Below are positions 55,834 through 63,796 of a stretch of 64,000 nucleotides of DNA, one piece after another. Source of the DNA: Cyclobacterium marinum DSM 745. Lineage in GTDB: Bacteria; Bacteroidota; Bacteroidia; Cytophagales; Cyclobacteriaceae. How positions within the stretch are numbered: position 1 is the first letter of the stretch; every line of letters begins with the position of its first letter. The stretch covers positions 4,198,001-4,262,000 of the forward strand of contig NC_015914.1 of the NCBI RefSeq assembly GCF_000222485.1, in the 5' to 3' direction. Both the position numbers and the translations under genes were made by a program. The notes under the pieces were generated by a model. It saw nothing but the letters and a program-made list of their open reading frames with translations, was not told the DNA's origin and searched no databases.

Positions 55834-57708
55834 ATGAAACATACTTTATATTTTCTTACACTCTTGTTATTTTTTGGATGTGCAAAGGCTGAAGAAGAAT
55901 TACCTCTCCCCAATATTTTATGGATCACTAGTGAGGACAACAGTCCAATCGCCGGATGCTATGGAGATGAATTTGCCACCACACCTAATATGGATGCCTT
56001 GGCAGCAGAGGGATTTCTTTATACCCATGCCTATGCCAATGTACCTGTTTGTGCTCCGGCCAGAAACACAATATTGACCGGGATTTATGCGATCTCCGGT
56101 GGAAATCAGCACATGAGGAGTTATTATGACAAATCGGATGAAGTGAAATTTTACCCACAAATGTTACGAGAGGCAGGTTATTATGCCACTAATAATTCCA
56201 AAGAAGACTACAATATCAACCCAGCGCAAAATGTAAACATTTGGGACGACTCAAGTAAAGATGCGCACTATAAAAACAGACCTGAAGGGAAGCCATTTTT
56301 TGCTGTTTTTAACAGTACCATCTCTCATGAAAGTTCGATTCACAAATCCATTCCCAATGAAGACTTAAGGCACAGTCCTGAGGAGGTTACCTTACCTCCT
56401 TATCATCCGGATACTCCGGAAATGCGCCATGATTGGGCTCAATATTATGACAAGGTGGAGGACATGGATAAAAAAATCGGCGAGATTCTTCAAGAATTGG
56501 AAGAAAGTGGAGAAGCGGAAAACACCATTGTTTTTTATTATGGCGATCATGGTGGGGTATTGGCCAGGAGCAAGCGCTATGTGTATGAAACCGGTACCCG
56601 CGTGCCATTTATTGTGCGAATCCCTGAAAAATACAAGCACTTGTTTCCTTCCGAAAAACCGGGTGATAAAGTAGATCGAATGATCAGTTTCGTGGATTTA
56701 TTTCCTACACTGCTAAGCATTATCGGCACCGATATTCCTGACTACCTGCAAGGAAAAGCCTTTTTGGGAGAGAAGAAAACAGAAGATCCTGAATATGTAT
56801 TTATGTTTCGCGGTAGAATGGATGAGCGCTATGACATGAGCAGGGCAGTACGTGACCAAAAATTCAGGTATATCCGTAACTATATCCCTTACAGGGTTTA
56901 TGGGCAATATTTAGAATACTTATTCAGGGCACCATCGATTAGGTCTTGGCAAGCTGCTTTTAAAGCCGGAGAGTTGAACCCCATTCAATCGGCCTTTTGG
57001 AATACCAAGCCTGCGGAAGAATTGTATGATACCGAAAATGATCCATGGGAAGTAAATAACCTGGCCAATGATCCCGAATACCGTGAGGTATTGGAGCGGA
57101 TGCGTGGAGCGGCCAAAGAGTGGATGTTGGAAATTCACGATACCGGATTTATTCCTGAAGCGGAGTTGATAGACAGAATGGAAGGCACTACTGCCTATGA
57201 TTATATGCGCAACTCCGATATCAATTTGGAGCAATTGATAGAAGCCGCCAATTTGGCCTCAACAGCCAAAGAAGAAGACCTTTCCCAATTGATGGATTTA
57301 CTGAACTCGGAGGAAGCCGCTAAACGGTACTGGGGAGCTACCGGATTATTGATTTTGGGAGAAAAGGCCAGGCCGGCTTTGGGTGCACTGGAGGAAGCCT
57401 TAAATGATTCCTCTCCCAATGTTAAATCTGTAGCGGCTGAGGCATTGTATGGCTTGGGTGCCAAGGAAAAAGCCTTGAAAGCGCTGGCTGAGGTATTGAT
57501 GACGCCCAATTCTTTTGCCAGAACCCATGCGCTAAATGTAATTGACAGCATAGAAGATGAGTCCAAAACCAGCCTGGATGCGGTCATTGCCATGGTAGAA
57601 AATGCCGGAGAATTGGACCGAAGCCAGTATGACCTGCGTGCCGCCAGGGGTTTGCTGGAGAAGTGGAACATCAACCCTTCAGATTACGGTTTTGATATGG
57701 ATTGGTAA
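55834..57708 (+). CDS. lipoprotein sulfatase with C-terminal HEAT-like region
   Basis: A 624-residue sulfatase with a lipoprotein signal (LLLFFGC, lipid Cys16). The domain start is NILWITSEDNSP (ED in place of DD), the formylglycine motif is VCAPARNTILTG with Cys73, and FYYGDHGGV is the late metal motif. Residues about 475-610 are helical repeats (DLLNSEEAAKRYWGATGLLI, SPNVKSVAAEALYGLGAKEK). It has the same architecture as the protein at 8325 and is its paralogue. It stands alone, far from the 1-12 kb locus, just before the mobile region. Confidence 0.9.
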   Translation: MKHTLYFLTLLLFFGCAKAEEELPLPNILWITSEDNSPIAGCYGDEFATTPNMDALAAEGFLYTHAYANVPVCAPARNTILTGIYAISGGNQHMRSYYDKSDEVKFYPQMLREAGYYATNNSKEDYNINPAQNVNIWDDSSKDAHYKNRPEGKPFFAVFNSTISHESSIHKSIPNEDLRHSPEEVTLPPYHPDTPEMRHDWAQYYDKVEDMDKKIGEILQELEESGEAENTIVFYYGDHGGVLARSKRYVYETGTRVPFIVRIPEKYKHLFPSEKPGDKVDRMISFVDLFPTLLSIIGTDIPDYLQGKAFLGEKKTEDPEYVFMFRGRMDERYDMSRAVRDQKFRYIRNYIPYRVYGQYLEYLFRAPSIRSWQAAFKAGELNPIQSAFWNTKPAEELYDTENDPWEVNNLANDPEYREVLERMRGAAKEWMLEIHDTGFIPEAELIDRMEGTTAYDYMRNSDINLEQLIEAANLASTAKEEDLSQLMDLLNSEEAAKRYWGATGLLILGEKARPALGALEEALNDSSPNVKSVAAEALYGLGAKEKALKALAEVLMTPNSFARTHALNVIDSIEDESKTSLDAVIAMVENAGELDRSQYDLRAARGLLEKWNINPSDYGFDMDW

Positions 57709-57782
57709 GAAAAACATAACTATCAAACCTTCGAAATTTAAAATAAGGCAATCTAAATATAAAAGGAAATAAAACTATACCC

Positions 57783-57839
57783 ATTCAACCAAATACGGAT
57801 ATATTGTGCAATAATACTGCGCATATAAACGAGTTGAAC
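57783..57839 (+). other. attC-like site 1 (candidate cassette recombination site)
   Basis: A 57-bp imperfect palindrome. The outer arms are ATTCAAC (fits RYYYAAC) and GTTGAAC (fits GTTRRRY). The inner arms are ATATTGTGC / GCGCATAT with one unpaired base. The length equals the classical minimum for integron attC sites. The second repeat unit, at 62848, begins with the same GTTGAAC. Confidence 0.5.
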
Positions 57840-57971
57840 AAAACCTCCTACGTCGGTAGTTTTTCACTTTTCCTATATTAATTCTCTTATTTTCAGGCAT
57901 ATAGGTTATTTTTATTCCATGTTTAACTTTTAAACTTTACTTATCATGGAAAAAAAAGCCTACGTCAGCAG

Positions 57972-58781
57972 ATGTATCAGGAGATGCAGATCAGAAACTA
58001 CTCTCCCAGAAGTATCCAAAATTACATTTCCCAAGTATCACTAGTTTCCGGCCATTTTGAAAAAAGTCCCGACCAGATCAACCTATCCGAGCTAAAAGAG
58101 TATCTTTCTCACAAGATTGAGACAAAAAACCTGTCGGCCTCGAGCGTAAACCAGACTATCAGTGCGTTCAAAATTCTTTTTAGGGACGTTCTCGGCAGAG
58201 ACTGGAACCCGGTAAAGATCAAACGGCCCAGACGTCCTAAACCTCTTCCGGTCGTCTTTTCAAAAGAGGAGATATCCCATATCCTAGACGGTATTATAAA
58301 CAGAAAACACTATTGCCTGGTTGCTCTCACCTATGGCTCCGGCCTGAGGCTTGGTGAGGTGATTGGCCTTAAGTTTGGCGATATCGACAGCGACAGGATG
58401 CAGTTGAGAGTCCGCGGAGGCAAGGGAAACAAGGATAGGTATACTCTCCTTTCCATGGAACTGTTGGAAAAGCTACGAGAGTATTACAAGTACTACCGTC
58501 CCAAAACCTATCTTTTCGAAGGTCGTACGGCAGGTAAGGCATACAGCAAAAGGAGTGTCCAGGACCTGTTCAAAAAGATCCTTCTGCAAAGCAAGGTAAA
58601 GAAGGATGCCACTTTCCATACACTCCGGCATACATTTGCCACACATCTTCTTGAGCAGGGCACCAACATTAGGGTGATCCAAGAACTCTTGGGGCATAGA
58701 TCCCTGAGAACGACCTCGGTTTATCTGCATGTAACCAACTTCGATCCCTCGAAGATCAAAAGTCCTCTGGATAAGCTGTGA
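57972..58781 (+). CDS. tyrosine recombinase (site-specific integrase), copy 1
   Basis: A 269-residue tyrosine recombinase with an N-terminal SAM-like core-binding domain (about 5-85) and a catalytic domain (about 95-265). The catalytic residues are visible: Arg126 (GSGLRLGEV), Lys in GKGNKDR, His216/Arg219 (HTLRHTFATH), His242 (LLGHRS) and Tyr251 (TSVYLHV). The end SPLDKL resembles the SPLDAL end of integron integrases, but the extra internal domain of IntI is absent. Upstream, ATGGAAAAAAAAGCC at 57946 lies out of frame; with one more A it would add MEKKSLRQQ in frame. The stop overlaps the transposase start (TGATG). Such pairs with IS91-type transposases are known in Bacteroidota. Confidence 0.9.
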   Translation: MYQEMQIRNYSPRSIQNYISQVSLVSGHFEKSPDQINLSELKEYLSHKIETKNLSASSVNQTISAFKILFRDVLGRDWNPVKIKRPRRPKPLPVVFSKEEISHILDGIINRKHYCLVALTYGSGLRLGEVIGLKFGDIDSDRMQLRVRGGKGNKDRYTLLSMELLEKLREYYKYYRPKTYLFEGRTAGKAYSKRSVQDLFKKILLQSKVKKDATFHTLRHTFATHLLEQGTNIRVIQELLGHRSLRTTSVYLHVTNFDPSKIKSPLDKL

Positions 58782-59953
58782 TGGAAACGGCCAATAGCAG
58801 GAACTGTGGGGCGGAGCTTTCCGATATTCTGGGTTCCCAAAAGGAAAACTTTTTGGGAAAGGGGAGGCTATGCGCCGACCAGGCGAAGGCCTACAATGAC
58901 ATTCTAGACTGCAGGACTGCAAAAATGGGCAGTCATACCCTCACCTGCGACACCTGTGGCAAAAGCAGGGTAAGTTACAACAGCTGCCGTAACCGCCACT
59001 GTCCCAAGTGCCAGTATGTCAGGCAGCTTTTATGGGTGGAAAAGCTGCAGTGTAGGTTGCTCCCAGTTAGGTATTTTCACGTCGTGTTCACCATACCGAA
59101 ATTCCTCAAGCCCCTGTTCTATCTCAACCAGCGGGAATGCTACGGCATGCTCTTTGCCGCATCGGCCCTTGCGGTGAAGAAGGCAGCATCGAACCCTGCC
59201 TTCCTGGGGGTGGACAGTGGCTGCCTGTCGGTGCTCCATACCTGGGGACAGGCACTCAATTACCACCCCCATATCCACATGCTGGTGCCTGCCGGAGGGC
59301 CCGACCCCGACAACATGGAATGGATAGCTGCGAACAAAAAGTTTTTTGTGCCAGTGAAAGCCCTCTCAGGTATATTCAGGGGGGTATTCATGGAAAATCT
59401 CTTTCATGCCTTGCGGTCAAACCAGCTCAGGATACCTGAAAAACAGAAAGGGATGTACGCCACCCCGGAGCTTGTAAAAAAGGAAGCTTATTCGAAGTCC
59501 TGGCATGTCTATATCAAAAAAACGTTCAAAGGTACCAACCAGGTAGTTAGCTATCTAGGCAGGTACACCCACAGGGTGGCCATCAGCAACAGCCGGATAC
59601 ATTCTGTCGAAAACGGCACGGTAAAGTTCAGTTGGAAGGATTACAGGGACCGTAAAACCAAAATCATGGAACTTCCGTGCGGCGAATTCACTCGCAGGTT
59701 CATGCAACACGTCCTTCCAAGCGGATTTTACAAGATAAGGTATTATGGGATCATGTCATCGGCGAACAGCAAGACCAAAATGGAGGACTGTTTTAGGCTG
59801 CTGAAAGCGCCAAGGCTCATTTCCTTTTATGAGGGATTGTCGACCTATGAGATTTTGGAGGAAATACTGGGTCAGGACCCGTTCAGGTGTCCGGGATGCG
59901 AAACCGGAAAGATGATGTATGGCCTTGCTGAGGGGAAAGGAACAGACCCATAA
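58781..59953 (+). CDS. IS91-family HUH transposase, copy 1
   Basis: A 390-residue rolling-circle transposase (GTG at 58778 is an alternative start). The N-terminal zinc ribbon is CDTCGKSRVSYNSCRNRHC and CPKCQYVRQ. The HUH metal motif is YHPHIHMLVPAGG (about 170), and the catalytic Tyr lies in VVSYLGRYTHRVAISNSR (about 258-270). The C-terminal end CPGCETGKMMYG adds another Cys pair. Family members move as single strands and can mobilise neighbouring DNA by one-ended transposition. The start overlaps the recombinase stop. Confidence 0.92.
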   Translation: METANSRNCGAELSDILGSQKENFLGKGRLCADQAKAYNDILDCRTAKMGSHTLTCDTCGKSRVSYNSCRNRHCPKCQYVRQLLWVEKLQCRLLPVRYFHVVFTIPKFLKPLFYLNQRECYGMLFAASALAVKKAASNPAFLGVDSGCLSVLHTWGQALNYHPHIHMLVPAGGPDPDNMEWIAANKKFFVPVKALSGIFRGVFMENLFHALRSNQLRIPEKQKGMYATPELVKKEAYSKSWHVYIKKTFKGTNQVVSYLGRYTHRVAISNSRIHSVENGTVKFSWKDYRDRKTKIMELPCGEFTRRFMQHVLPSGFYKIRYYGIMSSANSKTKMEDCFRLLKAPRLISFYEGLSTYEILEEILGQDPFRCPGCETGKMMYGLAEGKGTDP

Positions 59954-60158
59954 GATCGCCCAAATAGCAAAGTTCTTTGAAATCATGGCTACAAATCAAA
60001 ACGCAGCAGGGCGTTAATGGGAAGGGACTGCCCCTACAGTATCCAAAACAACCAGAAGTCATCGGTTAGGGAGATCAAAACTGGGGTTCCTGGTACTAAA
60101 CACTCCAAACTCTCCCAAATAACGAAACATAAATGCCCATAGACAGGCCCCCGGTTTC

Positions 60159-60250
60159 GTCCAACTAAGTTTTAACCGCAATCTAAGGGACTCCACCTCA
60201 AATAGTTATTTTTTTTGGCTAGATTGCGTTTAAAACTCTTTACGTTGGCG
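60159..60250 (+). other. attC-like site 2 (candidate cassette recombination site)
   Basis: The outer arms are GTCCAAC (fits RYYYAAC) at 60159 and GTTGGCG at 60244. The inner 17-bp arms GTTTTAACCGCAATCTA (60169-60185) and TAGATTGCGTTTAAAAC (60220-60236) pair with one mismatch, around a 34-nt spacer. The right core is only a partial match to GTTRRRY. The 191-residue gene starts 12 bp after it, as cassette genes do. Confidence 0.5.
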
Positions 60251-60261
60251 AGCATTTAAAA

Positions 60262-60837
60262 ATGAACAACTCCGAAAATCACATTAATATCCTGCTTGAC
60301 AAGCGTGACAGTCGTTTTAAATCGTATCTGACTAGGCGACTAATTCAGATAGCTTGGTATTTGTTGTTATTAGGAACTCCGACCCTATTATTGGTTAAAA
60401 CAAACGGTCTTATTGCACTATACATTTTAATACCATTTATTATTTTTTGGTTGACGTGGGATTATCTTGAAGAAAGAAGATTTAAATACACTACCTTATT
60501 CCTCTCACTCAATTCAATAAAGGGCGAATTATATTCTGAGAATATTGATATAGAGAACAGAGAAAAAGTGATTACAGTAGACCTAAGTAAATGCACCGTA
60601 ATCCTTAAAGAACTCCGACTCGGTCAATTTTATGTTCCAGGCTATGAACTCTTAGTCAAACAAGGCTCAAAGGTTGTTTACAGGCAAAAGGACAGTTATG
60701 TAATAGCACGACTTGAGATTAAGGAAATTGCGGACAAATTAATTGACTACCAAGTTGAAAAAGGACGTCAGATAAAACCAATATCTCTATTCGAAAAAAT
60801 AAAAATTAAAATGAAAACGCTCGCCAACAATGGCTAA
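60262..60837 (+). CDS. small membrane protein, candidate cassette gene
   Basis: A 191-residue protein. Two hydrophobic helices lie at about 27-46 and 48-66 (IAWYLLLLGTPTLLLVK, LIALYILIPFIIFWLTW). A cytoplasmic-looking beta-rich domain (about 78-165, FLSLNSIKGELYSENIDIEN) follows, resembling PH-like membrane proteins. I know no function. Start and stop lie close to two attC-like palindromes, and the stop codon (TAA at 60835) is inside the left arm of the second, a typical cassette layout. No promoter is evident. Confidence 0.75.
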   Translation: MNNSENHINILLDKRDSRFKSYLTRRLIQIAWYLLLLGTPTLLLVKTNGLIALYILIPFIIFWLTWDYLEERRFKYTTLFLSLNSIKGELYSENIDIENREKVITVDLSKCTVILKELRLGQFYVPGYELLVKQGSKVVYRQKDSYVIARLEIKEIADKLIDYQVEKGRQIKPISLFEKIKIKMKTLANNG

Positions 60838-60938
60838 GAAAACATAGGGGTTGCTGTGCAGCCCGAAACGGTGGATTTTCTTACTTTGTTCTTGTCTCGG
60901 TCGACAAGAACGCAGCTCGAAATCCCCTACGTTTCTTA

Positions 60939-62839
60939 GTGTGCCAAGAATCAACCACGGCAATAAAAGGTTGAATGCTTTAAATAAGATGATGGTAGGT
61001 CCATCAGGGTCGTTGTATAGGCGATGGCTCTAAACCACCTAAAGGTGCTTTGATTAATAGTCTTGGTGCTGAGCGTTTAGGAGAATCTAGTCCAAAGAGG
61101 CTAGCAGGTACGAATAAAGGAGTTGAACGAAAGTAAACCATTGAAGAGGTGTCGAGAAGTAGGAACCCCCAGTCAAAAGCTACGAAGTATGATACGGAGT
61201 TAAAAGTGATGTTAGTGATAACATTAATTACAGAGTTAACCTATTTATCTTCTGTAAGGCTGGCGTCATTCAGATGGCAAGAACTTTATTCAGGCTTATT
61301 TACGGAACTTGGGAAACTACACACAAATGCCAAGGGAAATACACAATAAGATCAACTTAGAGGTAGAAAACCGATAGTGTGTGTAGAGACAGATTGACTT
61401 GTAATAGCGTTGAGATTTCTGTAATGGGAATGGAGCAAAGGGGTCAAGTTGTACAGTTACATTTTATTAACCAACTCATAAGAATGAGGATGAATTTATG
61501 GAATGAAACAAAATCAATACCTATAAGTCGCCAAATGGTTTGGGAGGCTTATCAAAAAGTGCGTTCCAACAAAGGGAGTGCAGGAGTTGATGCGATAAGT
61601 ATGGAAAAATTCGATGTGGACCGTAGAAAACATTTGTACAAACTTTGGAATCGTATGTCATCAGGGAGTTATTTTCCCCCAGCAGTCAAAGAAGTGGAAA
61701 TACCCAAGAAAGACGGTGCAGTCCGTAAATTGGGCGTTCCCACAATCAGTGACAGAGTTGGGCAGATGGTTGTCAAAATGTTCATTGAGCCAAGATTAGA
61801 GGCAATATTCAGTACAAACTCTTACGGTTATCGACCCAATAGAAATGCCCATCAGGCATTGTCAGAGGTACGAAATAACTGTTGGAAAAATAATTGGGTA
61901 ATTGACCTAGATATCAAAGGTTTCTTTGACAACATTGACCACAATAAACTGATGCTTGCTTTAGAGAAACACGTGCCTGAAATCTGGGTAAAACTCTATG
62001 TCAGACGATGGTTGGAAGCACCCGTTGTTACAGTATCTGGGCAACAAATCGAAAAGCAAGGAAAAGGAACACCACAGGGTGGAGTAATCAGCCCGTTATT
62101 AGCAAATCTTTTCTTACATTATGCTTTTGATAAATGGTTAGAAAAGATAGATAAAAATGTAGTTTTTACACGTTATGCCGATGATGTAATACTACACTGT
62201 AACACAAAATCCCATTCAGAACAAATATTACGATTGGTACATCAAAGAATGGAATCGGTAGGGTTAGAACTACATCCACAGAAGACAAAAATTGTCTATT
62301 GCCGAGATTTTAGAAGAAGAGGAAAATACCCAACAGTCAAATTTGATTTCTTGGGATATTCTTTTCAGCCAAGAACTGCCTACTCTAAGAAAAAGGGAAA
62401 GCTGTTTATAGGTTATGATTGTGCTATAAGTATAAGTTCAAGAAAACGAATTGCAGACAGGCTTGAAGAACTTAAGGTAAACAAACTTACTTTTAAAAGT
62501 ATTGTAGGGGTGGCTCAATTCCTTAATCCAATGATTAGAGGATGGGTGCATTATTATGGTAAATTTAAGATGTTTGAACTTACCAAAGTCTTCAGATTAT
62601 TGAGTAAGCGATTGGTTTGGTGGGCAAGGAAAAGGTATAAGCGATACAAAACCAGTATCAGGAAAGGTTACAAATGGTTAGCAAGAGTACGGAGTCAATA
62701 CCCCACCTTGTTTTACCATTGGCAATTTTCAGAAATAAATGTAGTAGCTTAGATTTGTACAACAAGAGCCGTGTGAAGGGAGACTTTCAAGCACGGTTCT
62801 GTGAGAGGCTTAGGGCGAAATTCCCTTTGCCTACTCGAT
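60939..62839 (+). mobile_element. group II intron, about 1.9 kb
   Basis: The 5' end is GTGTGCC, fitting the GUGYG consensus. Domain V is 62766-62799, 34 nt: GAGCCGTG / CACGGTTC with loop GAGA and a 2-nt bulge. Domain VI follows with arms GAG-AGGC / GCCT-A-CTC; the bulged A at 62833 is 7 nt from the 3' end CGAT at 62839. The intron ORF lies in domain IV. The joined exons restore a palindrome, which supports both borders. 60939-61400 is structured intron RNA without a gene. Confidence 0.9.
61424..62752 (+). CDS. ltrA: group II intron reverse transcriptase/maturase
   Basis: The frame is open from 61379 (GTG); I take the ATG at 61424, about 442 residues. The RT domain contains VRSNKGSAGVDAISMEKF, IPKKDGAVRKLGVPTISDRV, VIDLDIKGFFDNIDH, GTPQGGVISPLLANLFL and the catalytic FTRYADDVILHC. 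The maturase X domain follows (about 350-420, MIRGWVHYYGKF). It ends SQYPTLFYHWQFS without an HNH endonuclease domain, as in bacterial intron classes that use single-stranded or hairpin targets. It splices its intron and copies it into DNA. It is intact and probably functional. Confidence 0.93.
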   Translation: MGMEQRGQVVQLHFINQLIRMRMNLWNETKSIPISRQMVWEAYQKVRSNKGSAGVDAISMEKFDVDRRKHLYKLWNRMSSGSYFPPAVKEVEIPKKDGAVRKLGVPTISDRVGQMVVKMFIEPRLEAIFSTNSYGYRPNRNAHQALSEVRNNCWKNNWVIDLDIKGFFDNIDHNKLMLALEKHVPEIWVKLYVRRWLEAPVVTVSGQQIEKQGKGTPQGGVISPLLANLFLHYAFDKWLEKIDKNVVFTRYADDVILHCNTKSHSEQILRLVHQRMESVGLELHPQKTKIVYCRDFRRRGKYPTVKFDFLGYSFQPRTAYSKKKGKLFIGYDCAISISSRKRIADRLEELKVNKLTFKSIVGVAQFLNPMIRGWVHYYGKFKMFELTKVFRLLSKRLVWWARKRYKRYKTSIRKGYKWLARVRSQYPTLFYHWQFSEINVVA

Positions 62840-62986
62840 GCCGGGCCGTTGAACAAAACCTCCTACGTCGGTAGTTTTTCACTTTTCCTATATTAATTCT
62901 CTTATTTTCAGGCATATAGGTTATTTTTATTCCATGTTTAACTTTTAAACTTTACTTATCATGGAAAAAAAAGCCTACGTCAGCAG

Positions 62987-63796
62987 ATGTATCAGGAGAT
63001 GCAGATCAGAAACTACTCTCCCAGAAGTATCCAAAATTACATTTCCCAAGTATCACTAGTTTCCGGCCATTTTGAAAAAAGTCCCGACCAGATCAACCTA
63101 TCCGAGCTAAAAGAGTATCTTTCTCACAAGATTGAGACAAAAAACCTGTCGGCCTCGAGCGTAAACCAGACTATCAGTGCGTTCAAAATTCTTTTTAGGG
63201 ACGTTCTCGGCAGAGACTGGAACCCGGTGAAGATCAAACGGCCCAGACGTCCTAAACCTCTTCCGGTCGTCTTTTCAAAAGAGGAGATATCCCATATCCT
63301 CGACGGTATTATAAACAGAAAACACTATTGCCTGGTTGCTCTCACCTATGGCTCCGGCCTGAGGCTTGGTGAGGTGATTGGCCTTAAGTTTGGCGATATC
63401 GACAGCGACAGGATGCAGTTGAGAGTCCGCGGAGGCAAGGGAAACAAGGATAGGTATACTCTCCTTTCCATGGAACTGTTGGAAAAGCTACGAGAGTATT
63501 ACAAGTACTACCGTCCCAAAACCTATCTTTTCGAAGGTCGTACGGCAGGTAAGGCATACAGCAAAAGGAGTGTCCAGGACCTGTTCAAAAAGATCCTTCT
63601 GCAAAGCAAGGTAAAGAAGGATGCCACTTTCCATACACTCCGGCATACATTTGCCACACATCTTCTTGAGCAGGGCACCAACATTAGGGTGATCCAAGAA
63701 CTCTTGGGGCATAGATCCCTGAGAACGACCTCGGTTTATCTGCATGTAACCAACTTCGATCCCTCGAAGATCAAAAGTCCTCTGGATAAGCTGTGA
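62987..63796 (+). CDS. tyrosine recombinase (site-specific integrase), copy 2
   Basis: The 269-residue product is identical to that of 57972-58781, with the same catalytic Arg126, His216, Arg219, His242 and Tyr251. The same out-of-frame ATG followed by eight A precedes it. The two genes differ by two silent changes. Confidence 0.9.
   Translation: MYQEMQIRNYSPRSIQNYISQVSLVSGHFEKSPDQINLSELKEYLSHKIETKNLSASSVNQTISAFKILFRDVLGRDWNPVKIKRPRRPKPLPVVFSKEEISHILDGIINRKHYCLVALTYGSGLRLGEVIGLKFGDIDSDRMQLRVRGGKGNKDRYTLLSMELLEKLREYYKYYRPKTYLFEGRTAGKAYSKRSVQDLFKKILLQSKVKKDATFHTLRHTFATHLLEQGTNIRVIQELLGHRSLRTTSVYLHVTNFDPSKIKSPLDKL

Larger units (their letters stand above)
57833..60158 (+). mobile_element. IS91-family element with tyrosine recombinase, copy 1
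   Basis: The left limit is set by identity with the second copy: both start at GTTGAACAAAACCTCC, and the bases before it differ (A at 57832, C at 62847). The right limit is not known because copy 2 runs off the window; I place it before the next palindrome at 60159. The unit carries the recombinase gene, the HUH transposase gene and about 200 bp downstream without genes. Its base composition is clearly GC-richer than the chromosomal genes before it, pointing to transfer. Confidence 0.75.
60822..62854 (+). other. attC-like site 3, split by a group II intron
   Basis: The left arm CGCCAACAATGGCTAAGAAA and ACATAGGGG (60822-60850) matches CCCCTACGTTTCTTA (60924-60938) joined to GCCGGGCCGTTGAAC (62840-62854) after removal of the intron. 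GGCTAAG / CTTAGCC then pairs across the exon junction. An apical hairpin GTTCTTGTC / GACAAGAAC lies at 60888-60910. The right core GTTGAAC fits GTTRRRY. Confidence 0.55.

Noticed and set aside
57201..57674. 157-codon minus-strand open frame
   Set aside because: Antisense shadow of the HEAT-like tail of the sulfatase; Ala/Ser-rich low-complexity product.
57972..58781. Integron integrase IntI
   Set aside because: The extra domain between catalytic patches that defines IntI is absent and the protein is only 269 residues, although its C-terminal end is similar.
58473..58922. 149-codon minus-strand open frame (also 63488-63937)
   Set aside because: Antisense to the recombinase/transposase junction, whose families are unmistakable; present twice only because the element is duplicated.
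58781..59953. Transposase as a plasmid Rep protein
   Set aside because: The HUH plus single Tyr motif, zinc ribbons and duplicated unit with a recombinase match IS91-type elements; no origin or partition genes.
61149..61349. 66-codon open frame before the maturase
   Set aside because: Lies within the structured 5' part of the group II intron (domains I-III); no protein-like features.
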